Below are positions 17,999 through 25,694 of a stretch of 64,000 bases of DNA, in pieces. The position numbers were made by a program, and so were the translations under genes. The notes under the pieces were generated by a model. The model ran no database searches and was not told the origin of the DNA. It saw only the letters and a list, made by a program, of their open reading frames with translations. Each line of letters starts with the position of its first letter. Positions within the stretch are counted from its first letter, which is position 1. This stretch comes from JBCBSK01 sp965250105 (lineage in GTDB: Bacteria > Pseudomonadota > Alphaproteobacteria > Rhizobiales > Tepidamorphaceae), in NCBI GenBank assembly GCA_965250105.1, contig OZ252290.1:1178001-1242000 (forward strand), read 5' to 3'.

Positions 17999-18153
17999 GT
18001 CGTGATGATCCCTGAAGCACTGTCGTGAAGCACGATCTTGGCGAGGACATAACCGCCGGCGCATCGGATCAAGGCCGGCGGACGGGGCGGGCCGGCGTGA
18101 GGAAAGCCGGTGTCGGGCGGTTCGCGCAAGATGGCGTGAAACTCAGTATTCTA

Positions 18154-18173
18154 TTGTGCACATTTGTATATTG
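18154..18173. promoter_or_regulatory. Phased operator-like repeat in divergent promoter region
   Basis: TTGTGC at 18154-18159 and TTGTAT at 18164-18169 start exactly 10 bp apart, in an AT-rich patch of an otherwise GC-rich 236-bp spacer between the PBP-fold operon (minus) and the Asp/Glu-racemase-like gene (plus). TGTGCACA at 18155-18162 is also palindromic. It is the same kind of element as at 10309, 10481, 19061 and 24728. Confidence 0.55.
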
Positions 18174-18234
18174 AATATAGAGTCAACGCAAGCAACCGCG
18201 TGTCGGCAGCGGTTGTGCATGATGGAGGGCATGG

Positions 18235-18978
18235 ATGACCGATATTCTGGGACACAGGCTTAAGGTCGGCTCGCTTCTGCCATCGACCAACAGTTCCGTC
18301 GAACCCGAGATCGCCAGCATGAGTGTCGACGGCGTGACCCATCTCGCCGCCCGCATCGACGTGCCCAATCAGGAATTCCGCTCGGACGCGGATGCCGAAG
18401 CCATCGTTGCCGGAACCCAGCCTGATCTCCTCCCCGCGCTCGGCCGGCTGATGGCCGCCAATCCCGACCGCGTCATCATGGCTATGGCCGTGCCCTGCTT
18501 CTGGGACGGCCAGGCCGGCTGTGGGCGTATGAAACAGCGCCTGGAGGACCACGCCGGCGTGCCGGTGACCGTCCCACCGGAAGCCATCGGCGAGGCCCTG
18601 ACGACCATCGGCGCGAAGACGATCGCCATCGTATCGCCCTATATGCCGCTGGCGGACGCGCATGTGACGAGTTGGTTCGAGCAGGCGGGCTATTCCGTCC
18701 ACAAGATCATGGGCCTGCGCGCGCCGCGCGAGGATCAGGTCATCGATATCACGCCGGGACAGCTTCAAAACGCCTTCGACACCGTCGACGACACCTCTGT
18801 CGATGCGCTGGTTCATGTCGGCACGTCGATCGCCATGGCGCGGCTCGCCGCCCCCTTCGAAGCGCGCTATGGCAAGCCGGTTATCTCGGTCAATGTCGCC
18901 TGCTGGTGGGCGACGCTACGGGCGGCCGGCATCGACGACCGGCTGGCGGGTTTCGGGCGATTGTTCTCGGATTTCTAG
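18235..18978 (+). CDS. Asp/Glu racemase / maleate isomerase / arylmalonate decarboxylase-like protein
   Basis: 247-residue cytosolic enzyme of the Asp/Glu/hydantoin racemase superfamily, nearest to maleate cis-trans isomerases in length and in VGSLLPSTNSSVEPE, KTIAIVSPYMP, and GKPVISVNVACWWATLRAAGI. The first catalytic cysteine position is kept (Cys88, VPCFWDG). The second, normally a Cys before a Thr/Ser-Asn motif, reads VHVGTSIAM with Thr197; another Cys223 lies close by. Enzymes with one Cys occur among decarboxylases of this fold, so racemase or isomerase activity should not be assumed. ATG 18235 has GGAGGG upstream. It is followed by the TctCBA transporter, and a role in isomerising or decarboxylating the imported acid is likely. 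Confidence 0.75.
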   Translation: MTDILGHRLKVGSLLPSTNSSVEPEIASMSVDGVTHLAARIDVPNQEFRSDADAEAIVAGTQPDLLPALGRLMAANPDRVIMAMAVPCFWDGQAGCGRMKQRLEDHAGVPVTVPPEAIGEALTTIGAKTIAIVSPYMPLADAHVTSWFEQAGYSVHKIMGLRAPREDQVIDITPGQLQNAFDTVDDTSVDALVHVGTSIAMARLAAPFEARYGKPVISVNVACWWATLRAAGIDDRLAGFGRLFSDF

Positions 18979-19060
18979 AGCACCCCGCGACGATCACGGC
19001 ACAGTGTAGCCGAAAGTGGCCGCGTTCATTCCCACCACGGATAATTCCCTTCAGCGCGAT

Positions 19061-19106
19061 TTGCATACAAATGCATACACTTGCATATTTCCGTAGAACA
19101 TTGCAT
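19061..19106 (+). promoter_or_regulatory. Tandem 10-bp phased repeats and promoter upstream of tctC
   Basis: TTGCAT (19061), ATGCAT (19071), TTGCAT (19081) and TTGCAT (19101) fall on one 10-bp lattice, so all face the same side of the helix. TGCAT at 19062-19066 and ATGCA at 19071-19075 also make an inverted repeat. A sigma70-like promoter is embedded: TTGCAT 19061-19066, 17-bp spacer, CATATT 19084-19089. The rest of the 218-bp gap holds a good ribosome site (AAGGAGG) 7 nt before the tctC start. Confidence 0.65.
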
Positions 19107-19196
19107 TCTGACATCAGGTGATATGTCGCAGGCCCTTCACTCCTGCTGCCCGTTGCACCGCTCAGAGAAGAAGACTCTCGCCAAGGAGGAAATGGA

Positions 19197-20174
19197 ATGT
19201 TCAAGATCACCAAGCGTGGCCTGCTGGCCGCGATGGCTGCCATGCCGCTCATCGGCATGGCGCTGCCAGCCGCGGCCTATCCCGACCGCCCGATCACCAT
19301 GATCGTGCCCTGGGGCGCCGGCGGCGGCACCGACACCCTGGCGCGCACTTTCGCCTCCATGCTCGAAGAAGAGCTCGGCCAACCGATCAATGTGGTGAAC
19401 CGCACCGGCGCCGGCGGTGTCGTCGGCCATACCGCAATGTCGACGGCGGCACCTGACGGCTACACGATCGGCGTCGGAACGGTCGAGTTCACGACCTATC
19501 GTCCGCTCGGCCAGGGCGACATCGGCCCGGAATCCTTCACCCTGATCTGCCGCCTCGCCTCGTTGCCCGCCGGCATCACGGTCAAGGCCGATGCGCCATG
19601 GACCAATGCGCAGGAACTGCTCGACGCCATCGACGCCGCCGATCCCGGCACCTACACCTCCTCCGGCAGCGGTGTCGGCGGCGCCTGGCACTTGTCGGTC
19701 GCGGGTTGGCTGAACGCGGAAGGTGTCGACCCGGCGAAGGTCCGCTTCGTGCCCTCGCGCGGCGGCGCGCCGGCACTCCAGGATGTCGTCGCCGGCGGCG
19801 TGACGATGTATACCGGCTCGATCAGCGAGGGTAAGGCCCTGGCCGATGCCGGCGAAGTGAAGCTTCTGGCGATCATGCATCCCGAACGCATCGACGCGCT
19901 CAGCGATGTCGAGACGATTGGGGAAAGCACCGGCACCGACTGGGCGGCCTCGTCCTGGTTCTCGTTCATGGCGCCCGCAGGCCTGCCCGACGATGTCGAG
20001 CAATCGCTCACCGATGCGGCCGTTACGGTCTGGTCGAGCGACGCCTTCCAGGACTTCATGGCCGAACGCGGCTATGTGCCGGCCGGTGAATGCGGCGACG
20101 ATTTCGACGCCTTCGCCGAACAGGTCGCCGCCGACACCAGCGAGGTGATCGGCAAGCTCGGCCTCGGCCAGTAA
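19197..20174 (+). CDS. tctC: Tripartite tricarboxylate transporter substrate-binding protein TctC
   Basis: 325-residue periplasmic binding protein of the Bug/TctC family. Signal peptide at residues 1-27 (ends ALPAAA), then YPDRPITMIVPWGAGGGTDTLARTFA, the family's signature start, and VNRTGAGGVVGHTAMSTAAPDGYTIG. It has the usual length. It collects a carboxylate and passes it to the TctA/TctB membrane complex encoded downstream. ATG 19197 has AAGGAGG upstream. Because tcuAB is in the same region, a tricarboxylate ligand is reasonable, but Bug proteins bind very varied acids. Confidence 0.93.
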   Translation: MFKITKRGLLAAMAAMPLIGMALPAAAYPDRPITMIVPWGAGGGTDTLARTFASMLEEELGQPINVVNRTGAGGVVGHTAMSTAAPDGYTIGVGTVEFTTYRPLGQGDIGPESFTLICRLASLPAGITVKADAPWTNAQELLDAIDAADPGTYTSSGSGVGGAWHLSVAGWLNAEGVDPAKVRFVPSRGGAPALQDVVAGGVTMYTGSISEGKALADAGEVKLLAIMHPERIDALSDVETIGESTGTDWAASSWFSFMAPAGLPDDVEQSLTDAAVTVWSSDAFQDFMAERGYVPAGECGDDFDAFAEQVAADTSEVIGKLGLGQ

Positions 20175-20407
20175 CCGATCGCCAGCCACAACGGCGACAG
20201 CACATCGGTGACAATAGGACAGGGCGGACAGTCCGGTTTCGACCGATTTGCCGCCCCGTCATCTCTCATCATGCCTCGTGCCGCCGCTCGCCGGATCGCC
20301 CTCGGCCTCTCCGCCCCTTGCGCGGATGCCAGACTGTGGCAGGCTCTCTTACCCGCCCGCCGACCCACTATTCCCCCGGGACCTTCCGCCATGCGATGGA
20401 CGCCGGC

Positions 20408-20878
20408 ATGAAGATCGCTGACTGGCTGCTCGGCCTGATCCTTCTGGCCTGTGGCGCGCTGATCGTCTGGGAGGCACGCGGCTTTCCCGCTCCGATGGGC
20501 CAGCTCTATGGCGCGGCCTTTTTCCCGACCATCATCGGTTGCGGCATGGCGCTGGTTGGCCTGCTGATGACCGTCAAGGGCTTGCGCGAAGCGCGTCCCG
20601 GCCTCGTGCGCTTCGACCAATGGCAGCCGAGCCTTGCCACCTTCGGCCGCCTGGCGCTGCCGGTGATCCTCACCGTCGGCATCATGCTCGCCATGCCGCA
20701 TACAGGCTTTCTGGCCAGCGCGATCACGGCATTGCTGATCTTTCAGCTGTGCCTCGGCGTCCGCTGGTTTCTCGCCTTACCCATCGCGCTGATCGGCGCG
20801 GTGACGATTTCCTATGTCTTCGGCACCCTGCTGCGCGTCGCGCTGCCCTATGGCCCCCTCGAGCGGCTGATCTTCTAA
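20408..20878 (+). CDS. tctB: Tripartite tricarboxylate transporter small membrane subunit TctB
   Basis: 156-residue membrane protein of the TctB family with four hydrophobic segments (ADWLLGLILLACGALIVWEARGF, GAAFFPTIIGCGMALVGLLM and two near the C-terminus). AAFFPTIIG is the family mark. ATG 20408 or 20396 could be the start; neither has a clear ribosome site. It ends 9 nt before tctA, giving the usual tctC-tctB-tctA order. The 233-bp gap between tctC and tctB holds no gene that I can support. Confidence 0.85.
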   Translation: MKIADWLLGLILLACGALIVWEARGFPAPMGQLYGAAFFPTIIGCGMALVGLLMTVKGLREARPGLVRFDQWQPSLATFGRLALPVILTVGIMLAMPHTGFLASAITALLIFQLCLGVRWFLALPIALIGAVTISYVFGTLLRVALPYGPLERLIF

Positions 20879-20887
20879 GAACCTGTC

Positions 20888-22417
20888 ATGGAACAGCTTC
20901 TCCCCGCGCTCGGCCAGGTCCTGACATTCGATGTGCTGATCACCATGGCGATCGCCAGCGTGTTCGGCCTGTTGCTCGGCGCCATTCCCGGCCTGACGGC
21001 GACCATGGGCGCGGCCCTGCTCGTCCCGATCACCTTCTTTCTCGACCCCCTGCCGGCGATCGCCGCCGTGGTCGCCGTCGCGACCTCGGCGATCTTCGCC
21101 GGCGATCTTCCCGGTGCGCTTCTCAGGATCCCCGGAACACCAGCCTCGGCAGCCTATGTCGACGACGCTCATGCCCTGACCAAGCGGGGCAAGGCACCGC
21201 TCGGCCTCGGCGTCAGCCTGATGGCGGCGGTGATCGGCGGGCTGATCGGAACGCTGATCCTGGTTTTCGGCGCGCAGTATCTCGCGCGCTTCGCGCTCGG
21301 CTTCTCGTCGACGGAGTATTTCTGGCTCGCCGCCCTCGGCCTGAGCTGCGCCGTCATCGTCAGCGGCCGCTCCAAGCTGAAGGGCTTCGCCTCGCTGTTC
21401 ATCGGCCTGTTCATCGCGACGGTCGGCATCGACGTCATCGCCGGCCATCCGCGCTTCACCTTCGGCACCGTCGAACTGATGGGCGGCGTCGGCTTCATCC
21501 CGGCCCTGATCGGCATGTTCGCGCTCGCCGAGATCATGCGCAATCTGGCGCGCGGCAATGCCGGCAAGAAAACGATGGCGCAGCCCGTCGTCGAGAACCG
21601 CAAGAACCTGATGGAAGCCGCCCGCGCCATCGGGCGCCACAAGGTCAATGTCGGGCGTGGCGGGCTGTTCGGCACCGTCATCGGCGCCCTGCCCGGCGCC
21701 GGCGCCGACATCGCCTCCTGGATCGCCTATGCCATCGCCAAGAAAACCTCGAAGACACCGGAGAAGTTCGGCAAGGGCCATACGGAGGGGCTAAGCGAAG
21801 CGGGCGCCGCCAATAACGGCGCGCTGGCCGGCGCCTGGATCCCGGCGCTCGTCTTCGGCATTCCCGGCGACACGATCACCGCGATCGCCATCGGCATTCT
21901 CATGATCAAGGGCCTGCAGCCGGGGCCGACCATCTTCCTGCTGCAAGGCGAGCTGGTCTATGCGATCTTCATCGCCTTCTTCATCGCCAATCTCATCCTG
22001 CTGCCGCTCGGGCTTGTTGCCATCCGCGCGGCGAGCCAGATCGTGCGCGTGCCGCAAAACATCATGCTGCCGCTCATCCTGATGTTCTGCATCGTCGGCG
22101 CCTATGGCGTTTCCGGCTCGATCTTCGGCGTCGGGGTCATGCTGGTGGTCGGCCTGATCGGCTGGCTGATGACCGAAAACGACATCCCGCTGGCACCGGC
22201 CATCCTCGGCATCGTGCTTGGCGAAATGGTCGAGTTCAACTTCGTGACCAGCCTGGTCAAAAGCGACGGCGATCTGATGGTGTTCTTCGACCGGCCGATC
22301 GGCGCCGTTCTCGGCGTCATCACGATCATCGTGTGGCTGATCACGCTCTATGGCGTCATCAGCAATGGGCGCAAGGCCAGGTTACGCATCACCAAAGACG
22401 CCACCGACGGATCATGA
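20888..22417 (+). CDS. tctA: Tripartite tricarboxylate transporter large permease TctA
   Basis: 509-residue integral membrane protein of the TctA family, about 12 membrane segments. Signature regions are GLLLGAIPGLTATMGAALLVPITF, GDLPGALLRIPGTPASAAYVDDAHALTKRGKAPLGLG, and GTVIGALPGAGADIASWIAYAIAKKTSK with GAANNGALAGAWIPALVFGIPGDTITAIAIG. It forms the ion-coupled channel of the transporter. The gene is intact and of normal length, last of the tctCBA set. Confidence 0.95.
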   Translation: MEQLLPALGQVLTFDVLITMAIASVFGLLLGAIPGLTATMGAALLVPITFFLDPLPAIAAVVAVATSAIFAGDLPGALLRIPGTPASAAYVDDAHALTKRGKAPLGLGVSLMAAVIGGLIGTLILVFGAQYLARFALGFSSTEYFWLAALGLSCAVIVSGRSKLKGFASLFIGLFIATVGIDVIAGHPRFTFGTVELMGGVGFIPALIGMFALAEIMRNLARGNAGKKTMAQPVVENRKNLMEAARAIGRHKVNVGRGGLFGTVIGALPGAGADIASWIAYAIAKKTSKTPEKFGKGHTEGLSEAGAANNGALAGAWIPALVFGIPGDTITAIAIGILMIKGLQPGPTIFLLQGELVYAIFIAFFIANLILLPLGLVAIRAASQIVRVPQNIMLPLILMFCIVGAYGVSGSIFGVGVMLVVGLIGWLMTENDIPLAPAILGIVLGEMVEFNFVTSLVKSDGDLMVFFDRPIGAVLGVITIIVWLITLYGVISNGRKARLRITKDATDGS

Positions 22418-22460
22418 GAGCGTCGCGCGCGGGCGAGCGGCCGACCGTGACGATTGGCCG

Positions 22461-22859
22461 TCACGCATCGTCCGGTGGCGTCGTGATGACGAGGAAGACG
22501 AGCGGCTCGAGGCCCGTATTGTGAATGGCGTGCTCGATGCCCGGCGGCAGGAAGATCACGTCATGGCGGCGCACGATACGGCGCTCGCCGGCGATCTCCA
22601 TCAGGCCTTCACCATCGAGCACGTGATAGATCTGCTCCTGAACCTTATGCGCATGGGGGGCCACATAAGCCATCGGCGCATAGGACGAGATGCGGTGATC
22701 GACCAGCCGGGCGCCTTCGGTTTCGGGCCTCACGAGAAGCTTCGACAGAGCCCCGCCATGGTGGTTGGGCATTTCCTGCCACAGGACGTCGGCGATGTTG
22801 CGCACGATCGCCTGGCGCCCGTCAGGCGCCTGTCCGTGCCGGGTTTCGCTGCTGCTCAT
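22461..22859 (-). CDS. Cupin domain-containing protein
   Basis: 132-residue single-domain cupin. The two cupin motifs are visible: VAPHAHKVQEQIYHVLDGEGLMEIAGE (His, His, Glu metal ligands) and DVIFLPPGIEHAIHNTG (His ligand). It lies 51 nt downstream of the ThDP enzyme on the same strand and is probably co-transcribed. Cupins in such settings are either small dioxygenases/isomerases or sensors. A role on the product of the ThDP enzyme is an inference. Convergent with tctA. Confidence 0.85.
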   Translation of the reverse strand: MSSSETRHGQAPDGRQAIVRNIADVLWQEMPNHHGGALSKLLVRPETEGARLVDHRISSYAPMAYVAPHAHKVQEQIYHVLDGEGLMEIAGERRIVRRHDVIFLPPGIEHAIHNTGLEPLVFLVITTPPDDA

Positions 22860-22910
22860 GGCGCTGCTCTCCGTTCAAGGCAGATTGGGTGATGAAACCG
22901 CGGCGCCGGT

Positions 22911-24701
22911 TCAGGCCGGCCGCCAGGGCGCGCCGAAGACCGGCTCCTTTTGCGGCAGGGGCGGCAATTGCCAGGTGCCGGTGGCCGGCGGGCGTATGTC
23001 GGCGTCGACATGCACGTCGATGAGATAGGGCTTGTTCAGCGACACGGCATGTTCGAGGGCCGCGGCGAAATCCTCCGACTTCGTCACCGTCGTCGCCGCC
23101 ACGCCACTGGCCCGCGCCAAGCCGGCGAAATCGGGGTTGTAGGGCGTGTTGTTGTCGCCCGCATAGAAGGCCGTGCCGATCTCGCGGCCATCGAACAGGC
23201 CATATTGGATGTCGCGGATCGCGCCCCAGGCGAAATTGTTCCACACCACCCAGACCACCGGAATGTCGTATTCGACGGCGGTGCACAGAACATGCGGCAC
23301 CATGATGAAACCGCCATCGCCGCACACCGACACGCACACCTTGTCGGGCGCGGCGAGCTTGGCGCCGAGCGCGCCGGCCGGCCCGAAGCCCATCCCGGAA
23401 TACCCCCAGGTGTTGAGCATGGTCCGGGGCTGGCGCGCCTGCCAGAACTGCATGAACCAGTTGTGGTGGACGCCAGAATCGAGCGTGATGATCGCGTCAT
23501 CCGGCAACACCTTGCGGCAATCGGCGACGATGCGCTCCGGCCGGATCGGACTAGCATGTTCGGCGAAGCCCGGCGCGACGAAGGCTTCCCATTCCGCTTT
23601 CCAGCCGGCGATCGCCTCGTGCCAGTCCGCAAGCCGTGGTTCAGGCCCGAGACCCTCCGCCTCGGCGGCGGCCAGCAGCTGGCGCAGCACGGTGCGCGCA
23701 TCGGCCAACATGCCGAGATCGGGCGTGAAGTTGCGGCCGATCTCGGCATCGTCGACATCGACCTGGATGAGCCTGGTATGGGGGAAGTTCCAGGAATAGC
23801 CCGGCAGCCAGGACGAGGCCGACCGGTCGTCGAAGCGCGCGCCGATGCAGAGCACCAGATCGGCATGCCGACCGGCCTGATTGGCCGCATAGACACCATT
23901 GCGCCCGATGAAGCCGAGCGACAGCGGATCGGCCATGTCGAGACAGCCCATCCCATTGGGCGAGCTGATGACCGGAATGGAGAGACGCCGGGCCAGCTCC
24001 GTCAACTCCTCGGACGCCTCCGACAAAGTGACACCATGGCCGATGAACAGGACCGGGCGTTCGGCCTCAGCGATCATCGCGACCGCGCGCCGGATATCGT
24101 CCGGCGCCGCCCCGCTGCGACGCTGATTGTGCTTGGTGCCGCGCCCTTCGAGCGCCACCGCCGCCTCTTCCTGGAACAGGTTGAACGGCACGTCGAGATT
24201 GACCGGGCCGGGCCGGCCCGACAGCATGGTCGAGGTGGCCTGGCGCAGCGCCAGCGGCAGCATGTCGACCCGGGTCGGCTGGAAGGAGCGCTTGACCACC
24301 GGCCGGATCACATTGGGGAAGTCGGCGGCGTGGTGGCGGTTCAGTTCCTGGAACGGGCCGCGATTGAACTGCTGGGTCGGCACGTTGGCGGTAATGGCGA
24401 GAAAGGCCGAGGAATCGGTCTGCGCCACCGCGCAGGACATGATCATATTGGCCGAACCCGGACCGCAGGACGTCAGCGTGGCGACCGGTTCGTGGCGCAC
24501 CCGGAAATAGGCGTCGGCCATGTGCCCGGCGACCTGTTCATGGCGCGGCGAGATCAGCTTGAGCCGATCGCGCTCGGCATGCATGGCATCGAGCAGGCCA
24601 ACATTGCCATGGCCGCAAATGCCGAAGACATAGGGGATGTCCTCGGCGATCAGCGCCTCGACGATGAGCTCGCCTCCCTTTTTCATCGGCGTTTCGGTCA
24701 T
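22911..24701 (-). CDS. Thiamine diphosphate-dependent enzyme (acetolactate synthase / benzoylformate decarboxylase superfamily)
   Basis: 596-residue ThDP enzyme with N-terminal PYR, central and C-terminal PP domains. The cofactor-activating glutamate is Glu55 (SPRHEQVAGHMADAY), preceded by PYVFGICGHGNVGLLDAM. The ThDP/Mg motif begins GDGGFIMVPHVLCTAVEYDIP and ends VVWNN. It is the acetolactate-synthase-like size class, but no regulatory subunit is nearby and the regulon is catabolic, so it is not a branched-chain amino acid enzyme. Relatives include sulfoacetaldehyde acetyltransferase, glyoxylate carboligase, oxalyl-CoA decarboxylase and 2-oxoacid decarboxylases; I cannot choose between them. 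Its promoter carries a phased operator. Followed by a cupin gene. Confidence 0.85.
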   Translation of the reverse strand: MTETPMKKGGELIVEALIAEDIPYVFGICGHGNVGLLDAMHAERDRLKLISPRHEQVAGHMADAYFRVRHEPVATLTSCGPGSANMIMSCAVAQTDSSAFLAITANVPTQQFNRGPFQELNRHHAADFPNVIRPVVKRSFQPTRVDMLPLALRQATSTMLSGRPGPVNLDVPFNLFQEEAAVALEGRGTKHNQRRSGAAPDDIRRAVAMIAEAERPVLFIGHGVTLSEASEELTELARRLSIPVISSPNGMGCLDMADPLSLGFIGRNGVYAANQAGRHADLVLCIGARFDDRSASSWLPGYSWNFPHTRLIQVDVDDAEIGRNFTPDLGMLADARTVLRQLLAAAEAEGLGPEPRLADWHEAIAGWKAEWEAFVAPGFAEHASPIRPERIVADCRKVLPDDAIITLDSGVHHNWFMQFWQARQPRTMLNTWGYSGMGFGPAGALGAKLAAPDKVCVSVCGDGGFIMVPHVLCTAVEYDIPVVWVVWNNFAWGAIRDIQYGLFDGREIGTAFYAGDNNTPYNPDFAGLARASGVAATTVTKSEDFAAALEHAVSLNKPYLIDVHVDADIRPPATGTWQLPPLPQKEPVFGAPWRPA

Positions 24702-24727
24702 CGCATGCGCTCCAGCTTCGTCGACTT

Positions 24728-24765
24728 TTGTATACCGTTGTATTTTGGTGCTGGATCGGTGTCAA
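24728..24765 (-). promoter_or_regulatory. Promoter of the ThDP enzyme gene with phased operator over the -10
   Basis: On the minus strand a consensus -35 TTGACA (24765-24760) is followed after 17 bp by TACAAC (24742-24737) as -10. On the plus strand TTGTAT occurs at 24728-24733 and 24738-24743, again 10 bp apart, so the second half-site covers the -10 hexamer. This is the position expected for a repressor. The ATG is at 24701. Confidence 0.65.
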
Positions 24766-24868
24766 TCGCACGGGATGGGCAGGCCCAAAGTCATACGGCA
24801 TGTCGGCGCGAGCGGGAGATACATAGCCTGGCTCGCGGCCAGCATCCCGCGCCGAGCGGCGCTGTCGC

Positions 24869-25207
24869 TCAGGCGTCGCGCGTCTTGTCGTCCGATTGCG
24901 TCAGGATCGCCGGATAGTGCCGGCGCAGGCGTTCATAGTGATTGAGCCAGTCGCCGACATTATGCCCGTTGGCGATCAGGCGGGCGATCTGCCCGACGCC
25001 CGACGTATGCGGATGGGCGGCATCGGCCAGGGCGATGATCTGGTTCGCGATCTCGGGCGCGATCGGCGTCTCGCCCGAGGCCCAGCGCGCGACCAGGTGC
25101 CGATCGATGCCCATCACCTCCGACAGCGGGACGATCCAGTCATCACCCCACAGCCGCCTCGCGCCGTCCCGCCAGTCGGATGTCGGGTCGTTAGCGGTTC
25201 CGACCAT
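24869..25207 (-). CDS. Hypothetical protein with possible helix-turn-helix
   Basis: 112-residue soluble protein of unknown family. The segment VPLSEVMGIDRHLVARWASGETPIAPEIANQI has the spacing of an XRE-like helix-turn-helix (recognition helix near RHLVARWASGE), typical of small phage-repressor-like or acylated-signal domains. No catalytic motif is visible. It reads from 25207 (GTG/ATG choice not certain) on the minus strand, behind a small membrane protein gene. Its composition matches the neighbours. Confidence 0.5.
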   Translation of the reverse strand: MVGTANDPTSDWRDGARRLWGDDWIVPLSEVMGIDRHLVARWASGETPIAPEIANQIIALADAAHPHTSGVGQIARLIANGHNVGDWLNHYERLRRHYPAILTQSDDKTRDA

Positions 25208-25231
25208 CCCCGATGTCTCCCCTGAGTGCCG

Positions 25232-25432
25232 TCACGGGCAGCCTATCGCCATCATCGGATCGTCGAGGCAGTCATTTGCCGGCAGCGTCCCAAAGCCGGA
25301 CAAGACATCGCCATAGAGAAAAACAAGGCCGAAAAACACGACCAGAAAACCGACAAGGCTGATGACCCAGCGCCGCCGCGTTATCTTCTTCGTGCTCGCC
25401 GACGCGCGAAGGCCCAATCGATCGTGCAGCAT
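25232..25432 (-). CDS. Small single-span membrane protein, paralogue of 47970-48137
   Basis: 66-residue protein with a basic N-terminus (KKITRRR), one membrane helix (about WVISLVGFLVVFFGLVFLY) and a C-terminal tail containing YGDVLSGFGTLPAND. ATG 25432 was chosen because GAGGA lies 7-8 nt upstream; a longer frame to 25480 lacks such a site. The protein at 47970-48137 has the same plan and shares Y-x-D-x-LSG-x4-PAN, 13 of 33 aligned residues identical across the helix and tail. Function unknown. It lies 92 bp from a pair of degenerate CRISPR repeats. Confidence 0.6.
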   Translation of the reverse strand: MLHDRLGLRASASTKKITRRRWVISLVGFLVVFFGLVFLYGDVLSGFGTLPANDCLDDPMMAIGCP

Positions 25433-25524
25433 CGCCTGTCCTCGACAAAACGCCTCGTAAGCGTTGCGGCCCCCGTCCAAGACTTACGCGCAAGACGCCG
25501 GGGCGCGCAAGCGGCCGACGACGC

Positions 25525-25613
25525 CACATGTCCCCGCGCGGACGGGGAACACATCGGGCGGCGGCCGCATCTCTCGGCCAAACACGGTTCATCCCCGCAC
25601 GCGCGGGTAACAA
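25525..25613. CRISPR. Degenerate two-repeat type I-E CRISPR relic
   Basis: Repeat at 25586-25613 (GGTTCATCCCCGC, then a decayed 3' half) and a 5'-eroded repeat at 25525-25552 (TCCCCGCGCGGACGGGGA core) start exactly 61 bp apart, leaving a 33-bp spacer at 25553-25585. Sequence and period match the array at 48850-49183. No cas gene is near. Likely a dead mini-array. Confidence 0.75.
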
Positions 25614-25694
25614 GGTGATTCAGGATCGCCGGAGGGATCGCTTGTGGGTATCTTGGTGCCGTAGTCGCCACTCTGGAAAAGCGGACAGATCGAC

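Noticed and set aside
22911..24701. Naming the ThDP enzyme as acetolactate synthase IlvB
   Set aside because: No small subunit or ilvC nearby and the gene lies in a catabolic regulon; superfamily level is all that the sequence supports.
22950..24917. 655-codon plus-strand open frame opposite the ThDP enzyme
   Set aside because: Antisense shadow of a well-recognised enzyme; no domain pattern, no ribosome site, and it runs past the promoter of the real gene.
25464..25491. Possible third CRISPR repeat 61 bp before 25525
   Set aside because: Only CCCCG falls on the expected register; the remaining positions do not match beyond chance.
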